DNA of 64,000 nt from Thelephora terrestris (GCA_015956445.1 WIUZ02000001.1:744001-808000); one strand, 5' to 3'. Positions 1-10,908 are shown, numbered from the stretch's first letter. The notes: a model not told the origin generated them from the letters alone. Program-made: numbers and translations.

Positions 1-1216
1 GGTGTCTTAACCCTCGCAGAATAGCCGTGGTGTCGCAGTGGAGCATGAGGATATACTGAAGGTTTGGAAGTGATTCGAATGCTCGGGAGGCTGGCAGGTA
101 AGAATCTCTAGGTGCCTGGTATCCCTGGATATAAATCTCCTCAACTTCGTCCGTGGGGAATGGCAAGAACGATTGGATCGATCCGACGAGGAGGTTATCG
201 AGGTTTGGGTTCGTTATCGGCCATCGTGCCATGACCGTGACCTTTCCATTCTCCCCAGAAAACTGGAAAGCACATCTTCCATCAATGGGAAGGATTTTGG
301 CGTGGATGCGCTTGACTCCCGACATGAAAGGAAGGCTGTCGGGGTACGGAGGGATGGCTTGCGCGATGGGGTTGGGCGATCCGTCCTGGATTAACAGCAT
401 CACCGTCACGTCAACTCCCTTTGGTAATTCTAAACGGGCCAGGAGGCTATTGCCACCGTGCCCAACTAATCCGAAACCGCTGATGTAGAGGGTCTTCAGT
501 GCCTTGAGCGAGACCCTCTTCTGACTTGGGGCGTCATGGACACAATCTCCGTGGAAGTCGATGCGCACCGCCTCAAGGAGGGGTGATCGTTCGAAGAAAG
601 CGAGAAGGTTGGCAAGAGATATCAATATTGGGGAACTGGTGACACCGCTCATTTCGAAGTGAGTGAGGTTAGGCAGGACGAAATGTTCCAGGTCCGATGC
701 GAGCCCTTGGAGAGCGAACGACCGTAAATTTGGGAGATTTCCGGTGAGCAAAGTCGATGGGACCGGACCGGCAGCGGAAGTGGAAGGATGACAAATGACT
801 GTCAGCTTTTCAAGGTTCGGGGCAGGTTCCGTGAATCTCGCGAACACAGATTGTGCAACGGACCAACGCGGCTTGAGTTGCAGGGATTTCATTCGTTCGA
901 TGTGTGGAGAAAGTCTCGCCAACAATTCGTCGTCGGGGATCTTCCTCACGCTGACGTGAAGCGGCGAACCCTTTGACCGGTGTAGACATGTGAGCGCTTC
1001 TGAAACTCGTGGGCAGTCGATGTTACACCAAAGCGGGCCGCAGGATATGAAAGTCGTTCGCCAGTAACGACAAACTTGCGTCGCTACGACTAAATCACGG
1101 ATGGGAAAGAATCGGGGGATTCGGGACAGGACCTCAGGCGGAAGCTTGTTGATAGGAGCTAGGACGTTCCGAAGCGCTTTGAACTTCGGAAGGAGGTTGG
1201 AGAAGTCCTGCTGCAT
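1..1216 (-). CDS. F-box/leucine-rich protein 1 (partial, runs off the window)
   Basis: The minus strand stays open from an ATG at 1216 to the window edge. The start of the protein has an F-box core (INKLPPEVLSRIPRFF, then VCRYWRT), the motif that binds Skp1 in SCF ubiquitin ligases. After it come irregular leucine-rich stretches that would form the substrate-binding part. It is a diverged paralogue of the F-box gene at 1822-3342. A 51-base intron with GTGAGT and CATAG ends (1276-1226) lies just upstream. A possible first exon at 1277-1449 reads in a phase that does not join cleanly to the F-box frame, so the true start may be upstream of 1216. The substrate cannot be told from the sequence. 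The family assignment is firm and the 5' end is not. Confidence 0.75.
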   Translation of the reverse strand, partial: MQQDFSNLLPKFKALRNVLAPINKLPPEVLSRIPRFFPIRDLVVATQVCRYWRTTFISCGPLWCNIDCPRVSEALTCLHRSKGSPLHVSVRKIPDDELLARLSPHIERMKSLQLKPRWSVAQSVFARFTEPAPNLEKLTVICHPSTSAAGPVPSTLLTGNLPNLRSFALQGLASDLEHFVLPNLTHFEMSGVTSSPILISLANLLAFFERSPLLEAVRIDFHGDCVHDAPSQKRVSLKALKTLYISGFGLVGHGGNSLLARLELPKGVDVTVMLLIQDGSPNPIAQAIPPYPDSLPFMSGVKRIHAKILPIDGRCAFQFSGENGKVTVMARWPITNPNLDNLLVGSIQSFLPFPTDEVEEIYIQGYQAPRDSYLPASRAFESLPNLQYILMLHCDTTAILRGLRH

Positions 1217-1821
1217 TTTCCGAACCTATGCGCGTCTTTAGTCCCCAATCGTCACGCCACGTCCACAGCAACTCACATCTTCCTGCTTCAAATTTAGTGG
1301 AGGTGGTCTGAATTTTGCTGGTCAGCTTTAGTGAGATGCCGATGTGATGACCGTCTGACCTCCGCTTGTTCGTGACGTCGTCGAGCTCCCTCTCCAAAGC
1401 ATACAAGAGCTGGGAGATCGTCATCCCCGCTCCTGGATATTGTTCCATTGTAAACAAGAATTGAACTGGGGGTTGTTGGCGAGGGCAAGAAAGAAAGCAG
1501 AAAGTGACAGTGCTTACGCTGTCTGGGAGGCAATTTATGTAGAATTCATGACAGGTGGGCGGTGCGTGGCATTTATACACCGCCTTTAGCCGTTGTGTGC
1601 ACTCATGTGCCTTGTCGCTGTCTTCCTGGTTCGTGAAATGCGATGAACGTGGACGCCTACGTGGAAAAAATATTCAACGGGTTCCATTCCGCAGCATTGA
1701 CTCAAAGACGAGTCGGAGGGCGTAAAATTCTCACGAAGGTCACCGATCCGCAAGGCACACGATGCGGAGTTCACGGTTACACCCGAAGTCTAACTTATAA
1801 GTAAACAACCTGCGACAAAAA
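1217..1821. other. Spacer between two F-box genes
   Basis: This should hold the 5' end and promoter of F-box gene 1 and the 3' region of F-box gene 2. The only coding-like stretch is the possible first exon at 1277-1449, with a splice donor at its end. Nothing else is recognisable. Confidence 0.4.
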
Positions 1822-3342
1822 TCATCTTGCACCGCTGTCCGTAGTAACTTTTATCCTCCCGACGTACCCCTTCAACGAAGAAATATCCCCTATAACGGCG
1901 CTGCCCGATGATAGGTCGAGACGCAAGCTCTCCAGCCTCTGACCACGTGATTTCCTGACTTTTGCCATCTTCCGAAGGTCCTCCGTCTGCACCCTGCATC
2001 CGTCGAACAAGTCCATAGAAAAATGCCGTAAGAGTGGCGATGTCCCTTCCTGGCGTAGGGCACACAATGGCGCAGCCGCGTGGTGGAAGAGCGAAACCTT
2101 CAGGGAGCGTAGGTTTGTCAAGCTGCGAAGAGCCTGCGTGAGGTACTGGTGGGCGCTGCCGTGATTTTCCACCACCAGGGTCTCTACCCCAGACACGTCC
2201 GGCGATCCGTAGGAACAGATCGCCCGGGCCGCAAAGTCGTGGGTTCCCCCCCAACACGCACCTATGCGGAGGGCGCTGTGAGTCCCGGAGAACAACATGA
2301 AACACTCGCTTTCTGATGAGCGTTGGAACCATATGCTCTCCGGCGACCTGATACTGGGGATGAGGTCGTGGCCAGGGGGGATAGTAAGTGCAACGAGATC
2401 TGTGCCTGACCCGTGAATGTGTACTGATAACTTGATAATGACTCTAGAGGGAAGCGATAAGTGGGCAAGGAGACCATGAGAAGTATCGGATGGTGTCAGC
2501 GGTTGTCCGTTAATCCTTATGTACTTCATGTGATGAAGTGTGACGACTCTACCCAACGCAACCGTGCTATCGTAATGGCTGTGGTAGTCGAGGTCTAGAC
2601 TTATCAGATGGGGAGATCGCTCGAGGAAATCGAGGAGGTCGGAGAGCGATAAAGTGGCATCAGGATGCGTGGTGTTCACCAATTCGAAAGTTGTGAGGTT
2701 GGGGAGGACGAGGTGAGTGAAATTGGAGGAGACGTTAGTGAGTACGAGTTTCCTGAGCGATGAAATGTTTCCTGTGAAGATTGCAGAGGGTAGCCGGAAG
2801 TAAGCAGCAGAATATTGGCTACCGCTAACTCTCAGATCACGCAGGAGAGGTGCGGTTGTGTTTGAGAAGTGCGCGAGGAGGGACCTCTGAACCGCATGGT
2901 GAGAGATATCCAACGATCGGATACGCGACGAGCATGCGCGCAGGATTGATAGTTGTACCTCCCCTAGTGAGCTGATTTGCACGTCAACTGGGGCTTGTTT
3001 CGACCGCATGAGGAAGATCTGAGCTTGGTAGATTTGGTCAAGGTCGATTTCTGACCAGACCACCGGCGACATCAAGGCATCGTACCAGCGTCGGCACACA
3101 CGCAACCCGGCGTATAAGTCGCAATTAGGTAGGAACCGCGCCACCTTGGTGAGAATCTCGGGTGGAAGACGGTTCACCGGGACACACGAGTTCTTCCAAC
3201 TCGCGAACAGCGGCATGAGTTCGAGCACCCGTTTCTCCAACGCTTCGACCTTTCCATTGGTCCTAATGTTAGCCAGATTTCTCTTGATTCATTCGATGCG
3301 CAATGCTCACATCGGACGATCCGAGTGACGAATGGCTACCAT
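1822..3342 (-). CDS. F-box/leucine-rich protein 2
   Basis: A frame of about 480 residues has an F-box near its start (VNRLPPEILTKVARFLPN, then LRVCRRWYDALMS) followed by leucine-rich segments to the stop at 1822. Proteins of this kind are substrate receptors of SCF E3 ligases and are very numerous in agaricomycetes. The main frame has no ATG upstream of the F-box. A 51-base intron with GTGAGC donor, CTAAC branch site and TTAG acceptor ends just upstream of it and supplies a short first exon. The ATG at 3342 is my choice, but the first exon is open further upstream, so the start could be more 5'. The relatives at 1-1216 and 12390-13400 show local family expansion. The substrate is unknown. Confidence 0.8.
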
Positions 3343-3850
3343 CGATTTCGTGAATTCTAGTGAGTTTGACGGTGGTGCACCACTACTCACGTTTGCTTCG
3401 CTATCGTACGCCGTACCTCCCGGCTCAGCGCGGAAAGAGAAGCGAGTATTGGATGACTTGTAACGGGGGACTGAGGAGTCTGCATCAAGGCTTGCGGACG
3501 ATATCACTGTAAAACTGTGGCGGCTGATTGTAAGGGGTCGCCTTTGAGGCAGGCGCCCATACCGACTGAACTTTTGATAATAGTCGAATTTACGGCATTG
3601 TGTGCGTAGGCCCATTGCCCGTACAGTGGTAGGTTCCAGGCCCAAAACCAAGTGTTTGGACACCACCCAGTTTGTTGCCAAGGGTATTGCATTACATGTC
3701 AGCGATGTCTGGATCGACACAATGTATGGTGCGTGAAAGCTGTTTAATCAGCCCACTAAGATCGACACTAAGACCGAGAGCGTGTCTTTGTAGAGTCCTC
3801 GTTGGATCTCAGGGTAGGGGACAGCAGCAAACGCAAGTCGATACAACCCA
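3343..3850. other. Upstream region of F-box gene 2
   Basis: The minus-strand frame of the first exon stays open for about 380 bases, so part of this stretch could be coding. I see no domain in it. It ends at the inverted-repeat element at 3851. Confidence 0.35.
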
Positions 3851-4140
3851 GCACTGGGTCCAGGGTAGAATAGGTTTTTGGGGGATTATTCTAAACAATA
3901 TTCTGAATATAATTAAAATAATAAATATGTTATTTTCAAAACAGATTCTGCCCACATTCAAGGAATATGCAAATGCAAATGAACTCTCAGCAGAGTTGGC
4001 TCTGGGCATCAGATTTGAATAAAATAATCCTAGGATATGGCTAGAATATGTTTAAAATAAGACATGTTTATTATTCTAATTATATTCTGAATATTATTTA
4101 GAATAATCCCCAGAAACCTATCCTATCCTGGACCCAGTGC
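3851..4140. mobile_element. MITE-like inverted-repeat element, 290 bp
   Basis: The left end begins GCACTGGGTCCAGG, and the right end, read on the minus strand, begins with the same 14 bases. The two arms then match with scattered differences for about 95 bases of AT-rich sequence. The core has no coding potential. This layout is that of a short non-autonomous DNA transposon. I could not find a clear target-site duplication: the left flank is ACCCA and the right flank AGAAA. The superfamily is therefore open. The arms have diverged more than those of the palindromic element at 14258-15092. Confidence 0.75.
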
Positions 4141-4544
4141 AGAAACATGGGAAACCATCCCGGCAATAGTCTACGCAAATCGCTCGCTGCTGCTGGTGAC
4201 AACGGGTGAGACGGTGTCAGGAACATGGTATTTCTATGGTATTTCTAAACTTTTTATAACACGCTCTTTCTTCAAACTCTTCTTATCACTTCTTATGTTT
4301 TGAATGCTTCACACTCCTTATCCTTCACACCAATCATTCGAAACACACACACGCGCGTACTATTCCCAGCGAAGCCACAACGAGCTATACAAGTGCTATC
4401 CTATCCAATCAAAAGTCGACTCTATCTACGGCAGGCCTGAAGGTCATCAACTGTCCATCCCGGAGATTGTAGTGTTGGCCCCTCCTCGCAAGGACATCCC
4501 CGAACATGGCGTCACCATCTTCGGCACTCAGCTGAACGACTAGT
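4141..4544. other. Spacer downstream of the interrupted coiled-coil gene
   Basis: AT-rich non-coding sequence between the inverted-repeat element and the stop of the coiled-coil gene at 4545. It probably holds that gene's 3' untranslated region. No other feature is visible. Confidence 0.4.
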
Positions 4545-5275
4545 TCAAGCCGATAGGAAGAGATACCTTCGAGCGGACCGATCAGCCTCCCAGATGTCAC
4601 CGAACTGCTGAACACCTGGTCCCACATCTCCATCACCGGGTGACTGCTCGACAGTACTGTCGACGTAGTCGGCAAGCGACCCTCCGTCTCCCTCGTCGGA
4701 CCCCTGGGCGGAATCCTGTCTTGCGAGTCGAAGCTGGTGGCGAAGCTGGATCTCCGACTCGACCTGTCGGTAGGGACGGTTGACTCGATAGCGGAACTCT
4801 CGTCCCTCACCTCGACCAGACTGGTCACCATCCGACTCGACTGGACGAGGATAGGGATTAGCCGATGGAGCCATGCGATGAGCAGGACGGCGTCGAGAGC
4901 GTTTGCATCGTTGCCCCTTAGTCACCGGACGTACCTCGGCGACCCTCGGAGCATCTTCGGCTCGGTCAACCTCCATGACCTCATCCTCGATCTTCACCAA
5001 TTGATGGATCGGCTGCAAGACGCAGCGCCCACAGTTCTCCTTGTCGGAAGCGGCCAAGGTGGAAGCCGGACCGGGAGTCGGAACGGGAACCGCGTTCTCG
5101 ATTGGAGGCGTCGCATAGGACGACGGGTTAGGAGATGGAAGTACCACCTCGTCGGCGTACTCCAACTCGAACGGAACATCGGCGGTCCCCTGACCAACCA
5201 ATTTGGGACCCTCCTTACAGTTACAGGTCTTGTCCTGCAAGGACTCGACCTGCGCTGACAACACAGCCACCACGT
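4545..5275 (-). pseudogene. Coiled-coil gene, 3' part (cut by an LTR element)
   Basis: This frame is the rest of the last exon of the gene whose first exons lie at 10033-10908. The LTR element at 5276-10032 separates the two parts. The piece starts with a heptad-like stretch (VLSAQVESLQDK), then a Cys pair (CNCKEG), a Pro/Ser-rich section, a basic cluster (RCKRSRRRP) and a Gln/Arg-rich end. The reading frame on both sides of the insertion is in register. This suggests the gene was functional until recently. I recognise no family. A cellular coiled-coil protein and a protein of some older mobile element are both possible. Confidence 0.55.
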
Positions 5276-6337
5276 TGAACAGGGGCTATGTGGGCTAGAG
5301 TCCGATGGGGAGAAGATGGGGTGCCCTGTCAACGTCGATGAAGGTGGTCCTTAGTCGTACGATGCCTCCTAGCTCCGTAGGGACACGTAGGGAACTGTAG
5401 GGAAATGTAGTGAAACGTCGGGAACGTCGGGAACGTCGGGACGTGTAGGGAGAAGTAGATATCAAGAGGGAATTAAAGATAACTAAAGATAACAGAAGGG
5501 AATCAATGAAACAGACAAAGGAACGACGAGGGAAAACTTCGGGACGACGATGAGAACTTCGGGAGGTCGGGATCTTCAGGATGACGACAGGACGCTAGAG
5601 ACGACGACGAGAACGCAGAGACGCAGGTATGACGACGAGAACGATAGGGAAGACGCAGGAGACTATAGGGAGACGACGACGACGAGAGGAGAACGATAGG
5701 GAGAGGAAAACATGGGAATCAGTCCCCTGGATTGGTCTCTGTGTTGAGTCTATCGAATACAGAGGCTTATATACTAATCTAGGAGGCTCTGAGAACGTAG
5801 GAAGCAAGAGGGAATGAACCAAATGATGTCAAAAGACCTAATGACGAGTCTATGACATAGGGAGGGCGAGGGATCGAAGGGAACAACCAAGGAAAGAGAT
5901 GTGGTTGAGAAATGAACCAAAAGGGAATGATCGAGCATAGGGATCGAGAGATCGAGGGGAGTGGTGTAGGGAGATATCGCGAAGGTATAGGGAAGTCGGG
6001 AGAAGATATAGGGAGGGGTCGCGAATGGTGTAGTGTTGGGAGGGATATAGGGAGGTCGGGGGGGGGGGGGGGGGGTAGCGAGAGATAGGGAGAATACTAA
6101 AACATCGGGAAGGTCGCGAAGCATCGGGACGAGTAGGTTAGTATAGGGAAGGGAGTAGTGAGGTAAAGGGAGATATATGGGTATGTAGGGAAGTATAGGG
6201 ATGCATAGGGGGGGGGGTAGGAAGGTATAGAGAGTATAGAAACGTCGCGAAACGTCGCGAAATGTCGCGAAGCATCCCGAGGGAAAGGGACGTAGGGAAT
6301 GTCGCCGACGAGTACTCCAGAGAATGGAGGCATGTCA
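5276..6337 (-). repeat. 3' LTR (left copy)
   Basis: Direct repeat of 1062 bases, nearly identical to 8975-10032 and differing visibly in the length of a poly-G run. The plus strand is very purine-rich, with many GTAGGGA, GTCGGGA and GTCGCGA units. Confidence 0.92.
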
Positions 6338-6721
6338 TCTCCTTGGGACTTCAGAATACAACCGTCCTCGGTTGTCCAAAGAATAGGGAGGACTCCTTGG
6401 GACTTCTGATACCAACTGGCTCGTCCCAATGTGATCCCGAAGAAAATGGGAGTAAGGGAATGGAGGGGAGCAATATAGGGTGAGAGGATGGGCAAAGGGA
6501 GACCTCGGGAGCCAAAAGCAAGCGGTAGGGAGATGTCGAAAATTGGAGGAAGGGTGTAGGGAAACTTCGGGATGAGTGAAGATGCGGTGAATAAATGAAG
6601 GGGGCAGCTGTAGGGAAGCCTCGTGAATGGGAGGGAAACCATAGGGAAGCTTCGGGAATCAAAGGGGTGTGGTCGGGAGAGGAAGGGAGACGTCCAGATG
6701 ACTTGCCACTGAGAAGGGAGA

Positions 6722-8884
6722 TCAGAGGAGTGGAACATCGCGATGGTCTGCTGGGGGAATAGGGAACTGGGGAGTAGGACTACGAACAGATGCAATAGAT
6801 GAAGAGCTGCTCGAAAACAATAACGGCGGAAGAGAAGCAGAAAAGGGAGAAAAGTCGGGAAGTGAAAGAGATAGATCGGGAGGGGGATAACATGAATCGT
6901 GAAGAGGACTAGATAAATCGCGTGGGAAACAACGGGGAGTAGAACCAGAACAAGAGTAGGGAGAAGATTCGTGGTGTAGGGAAGTGGGGGAAGTAGATAG
7001 GGAAAGATAATCGTCACAGGGATGGGCTAGAGGCGGAGAACCGCAAACAGAAGGAGGTAGCGAACTCGAATCCTGAAGGGAATGAAATAGGGAAGGAGAA
7101 CTATGAAGGGAAGTGAATAGCGAAGGGGAATTGTAATGGAAATGTGAAAATGGCTTGTGGAGTGAGGAAGATAGGGAAGGGGAGGCTACGAGTGTAAAGG
7201 GAGACTGAAGTAATGAGGGAGACTTGAATAGCGAAGGAGAAGGCATGTATGATAGTGGGGAAGAGATAGAGGAAGTGTAGGGAGAGGCGAAAGAGGTAGT
7301 AGGGAGGCTGTTGGACGAAGATTCGGAACAAGGAGAGGAGAAGGGAGGAGGGATGGAGACAACCTCAAGCAAAGTTGTAGGGATGGGAGGGTCGCGACTC
7401 GCGACTGTAGGGATGTCGGGAGAAGCGTCTTCCGGCCCGAAGAAGGTGGAAAGGTAGGAATCGAGAAGATTGTCTTCTTCCTCAACGTTCACGATGGGCT
7501 CCTCGCTATCAAAAGAATGATCGCGATGATAGGGAGGCTGTAGCGATGCATGGGGAGGCTTGGACGATGTGTAGGGAGGCTCAGGTGCGTAGACAGGCTG
7601 AGGGGATGTGTAGAACTGAGAGGAAACATAGGAGAGCTCGGGAGACACGTCGCGAAGCCGAGCGAAGGTGTGGGAAGGCTGGGGAGGTACTAGGGGGTTT
7701 TGGCAACGGATAGGACTGGTCTGGGAATCAGGCTCAGCTTCCCAGGCTCGTTCTTGTCTTCTCCGTTGGATATCAGCATAGACAGCGTTGAGTTGCATCG
7801 GCACCAGCTGAAACGGAGAGGGAGACTGAGTAGATGGGCAGGGAGACTGAGGGGGTGAGTAGGGATGCTGGGGAGATCGGTCGGGAGACTGAGGGAATAG
7901 ATTGTGAGGCTGAGGAGATAGGTAGGGATGCTGAGGAGATGGGTAGAGAGGTTCGGGAGGTGGATAAGAACGCTGAGGGGATGGATCACGAGGCTGAGGG
8001 GATGCTGGAGGGGTCTGGTGACGAGGAGGACTAATCTGAGGACTAGTCTCAGCTTTCCTGCGCAGTTCTTCTCTTCTCTTCGTGAGAACCTCAATACGAG
8101 CTTGCCAAAACTCCATCTGCTCCTGCTCAGGGTCGACTCCGCTGTTGTGGTTAGAACCTGCAGGGGAGTCTGTCCCAAAAGTGTCGCGATGGTTCTGTTC
8201 TTTGTCGCGAAGACGTCGAGAGTCCCAATACTTGATGACAAGGTCCTGCAAGGTTGTTCCAGGAACGCTCCGAGGAATCGAGTGTCCAGTGGGAAAAGCG
8301 AGTTTCCCAGAGCTGTTTCGGATTATCCATCCCTGCTCAAGGTAGTGAGCAGCTGTTGGACAACTGCGAACAAGATGTTCGCGCGAATCGCAGAAGACAC
8401 AGGCTAGGCTCCACCGGGGGGGGTTTTGAACTACTCCTCCTGGAGTAGGAGAAGGAAGACGCTGAGAGTAGGGATGAGCGACCGGATTTAGCGCATTGGT
8501 AGCAAGGAGTTCAGCAAACATAGCAAGAAATTCCTCGAATTGTCTATCACGGTGCTGATGATCGGGAGGATCGCAACCGTCGCGAGGCCTGGCGGCGAAG
8601 ATAAAGAGTGCAGCTTCATGAACATCATCAAGATGATATACTTTATCATAGGGCCTTGTTTTCGAGAGCCTCTGACGAATCTCTACACGGATTGGGTGAG
8701 GGAAACCTTGAAGATAGAAAGTGCCACATCGGGAGTCACAGAGGTCGTCATTGTCAACAAGATAGTCGCTCATGGAGAGGAATCGCTCGTAATAGGTGTG
8801 GAGCTGTTCGCGATTCATATCCCGATAGTCCGCAGTGTGCTCGATAAGGCGGTTGAGATCATAGAGGGAATATCCAGTTGGCAT
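6722..8884 (-). CDS. Gag-like protein of the LTR element
   Basis: The frame is 720 residues. Residues 1-140 resemble the helical capsid part of Ty3/Gypsy Gag proteins. A zinc knuckle of the form CX2CX4HX4C lies near residues 162-175 (CVFCDSREHLVRSC). It is followed by the tail that usually goes with basidiomycete Gag knuckles (YLEQGWI, then FPTGHSIP). Residues 280-720 are a long low-complexity Pro/Ser/Gln region. Gag packages the element RNA into particles. No pol frame follows. The start ATG is about 90 bases downstream of the LTR, as expected. Confidence 0.8.
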   Translation of the reverse strand: MPTGYSLYDLNRLIEHTADYRDMNREQLHTYYERFLSMSDYLVDNDDLCDSRCGTFYLQGFPHPIRVEIRQRLSKTRPYDKVYHLDDVHEAALFIFAARPRDGCDPPDHQHRDRQFEEFLAMFAELLATNALNPVAHPYSQRLPSPTPGGVVQNPPRWSLACVFCDSREHLVRSCPTAAHYLEQGWIIRNSSGKLAFPTGHSIPRSVPGTTLQDLVIKYWDSRRLRDKEQNHRDTFGTDSPAGSNHNSGVDPEQEQMEFWQARIEVLTKRREELRRKAETSPQISPPRHQTPPASPQPRDPSPQRSYPPPEPLYPSPQHPYLSPQPHNLFPQSPDRSPQHPYSPPQSPCPSTQSPSPFQLVPMQLNAVYADIQRRRQERAWEAEPDSQTSPIRCQNPLVPPQPSHTFARLRDVSPELSYVSSQFYTSPQPVYAPEPPYTSSKPPHASLQPPYHRDHSFDSEEPIVNVEEEDNLLDSYLSTFFGPEDASPDIPTVASRDPPIPTTLLEVVSIPPPFSSPCSESSSNSLPTTSFASPYTSSISSPLSYMPSPSLFKSPSLLQSPFTLVASPSLSSSLHKPFSHFHYNSPSLFTSLHSSPSLFHSLQDSSSLPPSVCGSPPLAHPCDDYLSLSTSPTSLHHESSPYSCSGSTPRCFPRDLSSPLHDSCYPPPDLSLSLPDFSPFSASLPPLLFSSSSSSIASVRSPTPQFPIPPADHRDVPLL

Positions 8885-8974
8885 GGTAGATGGCTTTAGA
8901 GGGAAGGGGGGAAAGTCGCGAGGGTTGGGGAGCTAATAGGGAGGCAGGGAGACTAACACGGCGTGGGTTCCAGG

Positions 8975-10032
8975 TGAACAGGGGCTATGTGGGCTAGAGT
9001 CCGATGGGGAGAAGATGGGGTGCCCTGTCAACGTCGATGAAGGTGGTCCTTAGTCGTACGATGCCTCCTAGCTCCGTAGGGACACGTAGGGAACTGTAGG
9101 GAAATGTAGTGAAACGTCGGGAACGTCGGGAACGTCGGGACGTGTAGGGAGAAGTAGATATCAAGAGGGAATTAAAGATAACTAAAGATAACAGAAGGGA
9201 ATCAATGAAACAGACAAAGGAACGACGAGGGAAAACTTCGGGACGACGATGAGAACTTCGGGAGGTCGGGATCTTCAGGATGACGACAGGACGCTAGAGA
9301 CGACGACGAGAACGCAGAGACGCAGGTATGACGACGAGAACGATAGGGAAGACGCAGGAGACTATAGGGAGACGACGACGACGAGAGGAGAACGATAGGG
9401 AGAGGAAAACATGGGAATCAGTCCCCTGGATTGGTCTCTGTGTTGAGTCTATCGAATACAGAGGCTTATATACTAATCTAGGAGGCTCTGAGAACGTAGG
9501 AAGCAAGAGGGAATGAACCAAATGATGTCAAAAGACCTAATGACGAGTCTATGACATAGGGAGGGCGAGGGATCGAAGGGAACAACCAAGGAAAGAGATG
9601 TGGTTGAGAAATGAACCAAAAGGGAATGATCGAGCATAGGGATCGAGAGATCGAGGGGAGTGGTGTAGGGAGATATCGCGAAGGTATAGGGAAGTCGGGA
9701 GAAGATATAGGGAGGGGTCGCGAATGGTGTAGTGTTGGGAGGGATATAGGGAGGTCGGGGGGGGGGGGGGGTAGCGAGAGATAGGGAGAATACTAAAACA
9801 TCGGGAAGGTCGCGAAGCATCGGGACGAGTAGGTTAGTATAGGGAAGGGAGTAGTGAGGTAAAGGGAGATATATGGGTATGTAGGGAAGTATAGGGATGC
9901 ATAGGGGGGGGGTAGGAAGGTATAGAGAGTATAGAAACGTCGCGAAACGTCGCGAAATGTCGCGAAGCATCCCGAGGGAAAGGGACGTAGGGAATGTCGC
10001 CGACGAGTACTCCAGAGAATGGAGGCATGTCA
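8975..10032 (-). repeat. 5' LTR (right copy)
   Basis: Direct repeat of 1058 bases, nearly identical to 5276-6337. On the minus strand it lies upstream of the gag-like gene and should carry the element's promoter. Confidence 0.92.
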
Positions 10033-10908
10033 ACGTTCTCGAGTTCTTCGGTCTAGGAAATGTCAGCTTCCATCATTCTAAGCAATGATGAAAGCGGCAT
10101 TACCTTTTCATCCCTCCTGGCCAACGCCCCCTTGATGTTGTTATCCCTAACCTTCAACCCGGCGATCAACTCTTGATGGTTGGCGACCATTGCCTCCAAC
10201 GCCTCGTTCGTCCCTTGTTGGAAGGCTGCCAAGGTCTCCTTCAATTGAAGACCCTCTGCTGATAGACGAAGGACGTCTGCCTTCGCTTCCTTTACCTCCC
10301 GCTCCAATCGTTCAACCTAGGCAGTCTGATTAGTCGAGAGTCATACTCGAATATTCAGACAGAAAACCTACCCGGCTTTCTCCCTCCCGAACGAGCGACC
10401 ACAAGAGGCTAGTGGAAGCGGTAGCATGACGGACGGCCCGAGGAACGGTCGCTCCGTGCTCCAACAGATCCTGATCGTAGATCCCCCTCTGAAGGGTGTA
10501 CCAGAGCTCCTTCTTGATCGGATGTTCCAGCTCTCCGAACCTACCCCTCATCTGAAAGGCCACCTTCTCGGCAATTATGGTACGGACCCAGAGTTCGTCA
10601 TCCCAGGTTAACCCCTTCAAATGAGGCATCGTCTCCCTGAGACGTTCGGCGTCCACTTCCGTGACGACCTCCAAGATCTAGAAGCCGTTAGTTTAACATC
10701 AAACGCCAAAAGAACGTTCCTCTACCTAGAGGAAGGCGTTAGTGCTAACACAAGAAGCTCTAGGTCTCCCCCATACCTGGTCATCTGTGGTATAGGGAGT
10801 CCCAGCCGCACAGGCGTAGGTCTTGCGAGCGGCGGCACGACGGTCGATGCGAGAGATGGTGGAGATGCCGTTGGCAACTTTGTAGGTATGGTTGTTGGGG
10901 AAGGACAT
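10033..10908 (-). pseudogene. Coiled-coil gene, 5' exons (cut by an LTR element)
   Basis: Four exons read cleanly on the minus strand: 10908-10777, 10677-10372, 10316-10104, and 10052 down to the insertion. All introns have GT..AG ends, and CTAAC or CTAAT branch sites are visible in introns 1 and 2. Phases agree at every junction. The start is MSFPNNHTYKVANG. Exon 2 holds an alpha-helical region (GLTWDDELWVRTIIAEKVAF). Exon 3 is a coiled coil (VERLEREVKEAKADVLRLSA). The gene continues at 4545-5275 on the other side of the LTR element and would encode about 465 residues without it. I do not recognise the family. Similar solitary coiled-coil proteins may be cellular or carried by mobile elements, and the sequence does not decide. 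Confidence 0.6.

Larger units (their letters stand above)
5276..10032 (-). mobile_element. LTR retroelement, gag-only (Ty3/Gypsy-like), young
   Basis: The element is 4.76 kb long, bounded by two direct repeats of about 1.06 kb that look nearly identical, so the insertion is recent. The repeats start TGAACAGG and end ATGTCA. The flanks share ACGT (5272-5275 and 10033-10036) as target duplication. It is transcribed on the minus strand: the gag-like gene at 6722-8884 begins about 90 bases inside the right-hand repeat. A stretch reading TGGAACCCACGCC next to that repeat is a possible primer-binding site. The internal region is only 2.6 kb and I see no protease, reverse transcriptase or integrase. 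It looks like a whole but non-autonomous element that would depend on proteins made by a relative. Confidence 0.9.

Noticed and set aside
1277-1449. Candidate first exon of F-box gene 1 (starting MEQYPGAGM)
   Set aside because: The splice signals are good but the joined phase does not enter the F-box frame, so I did not include it in the gene.
5629-5817. Arg/Glu-rich plus-strand frame present twice (also 9328-9516)
   Set aside because: Lies inside both LTRs and reflects their purine-rich sequence, not a gene.
7834-8034. Plus-strand repetitive frame (GRDAEEIGRE type)
   Set aside because: Antisense shadow of the Pro-rich tail of the gag-like gene; periodicity comes from the element's purine repeats.
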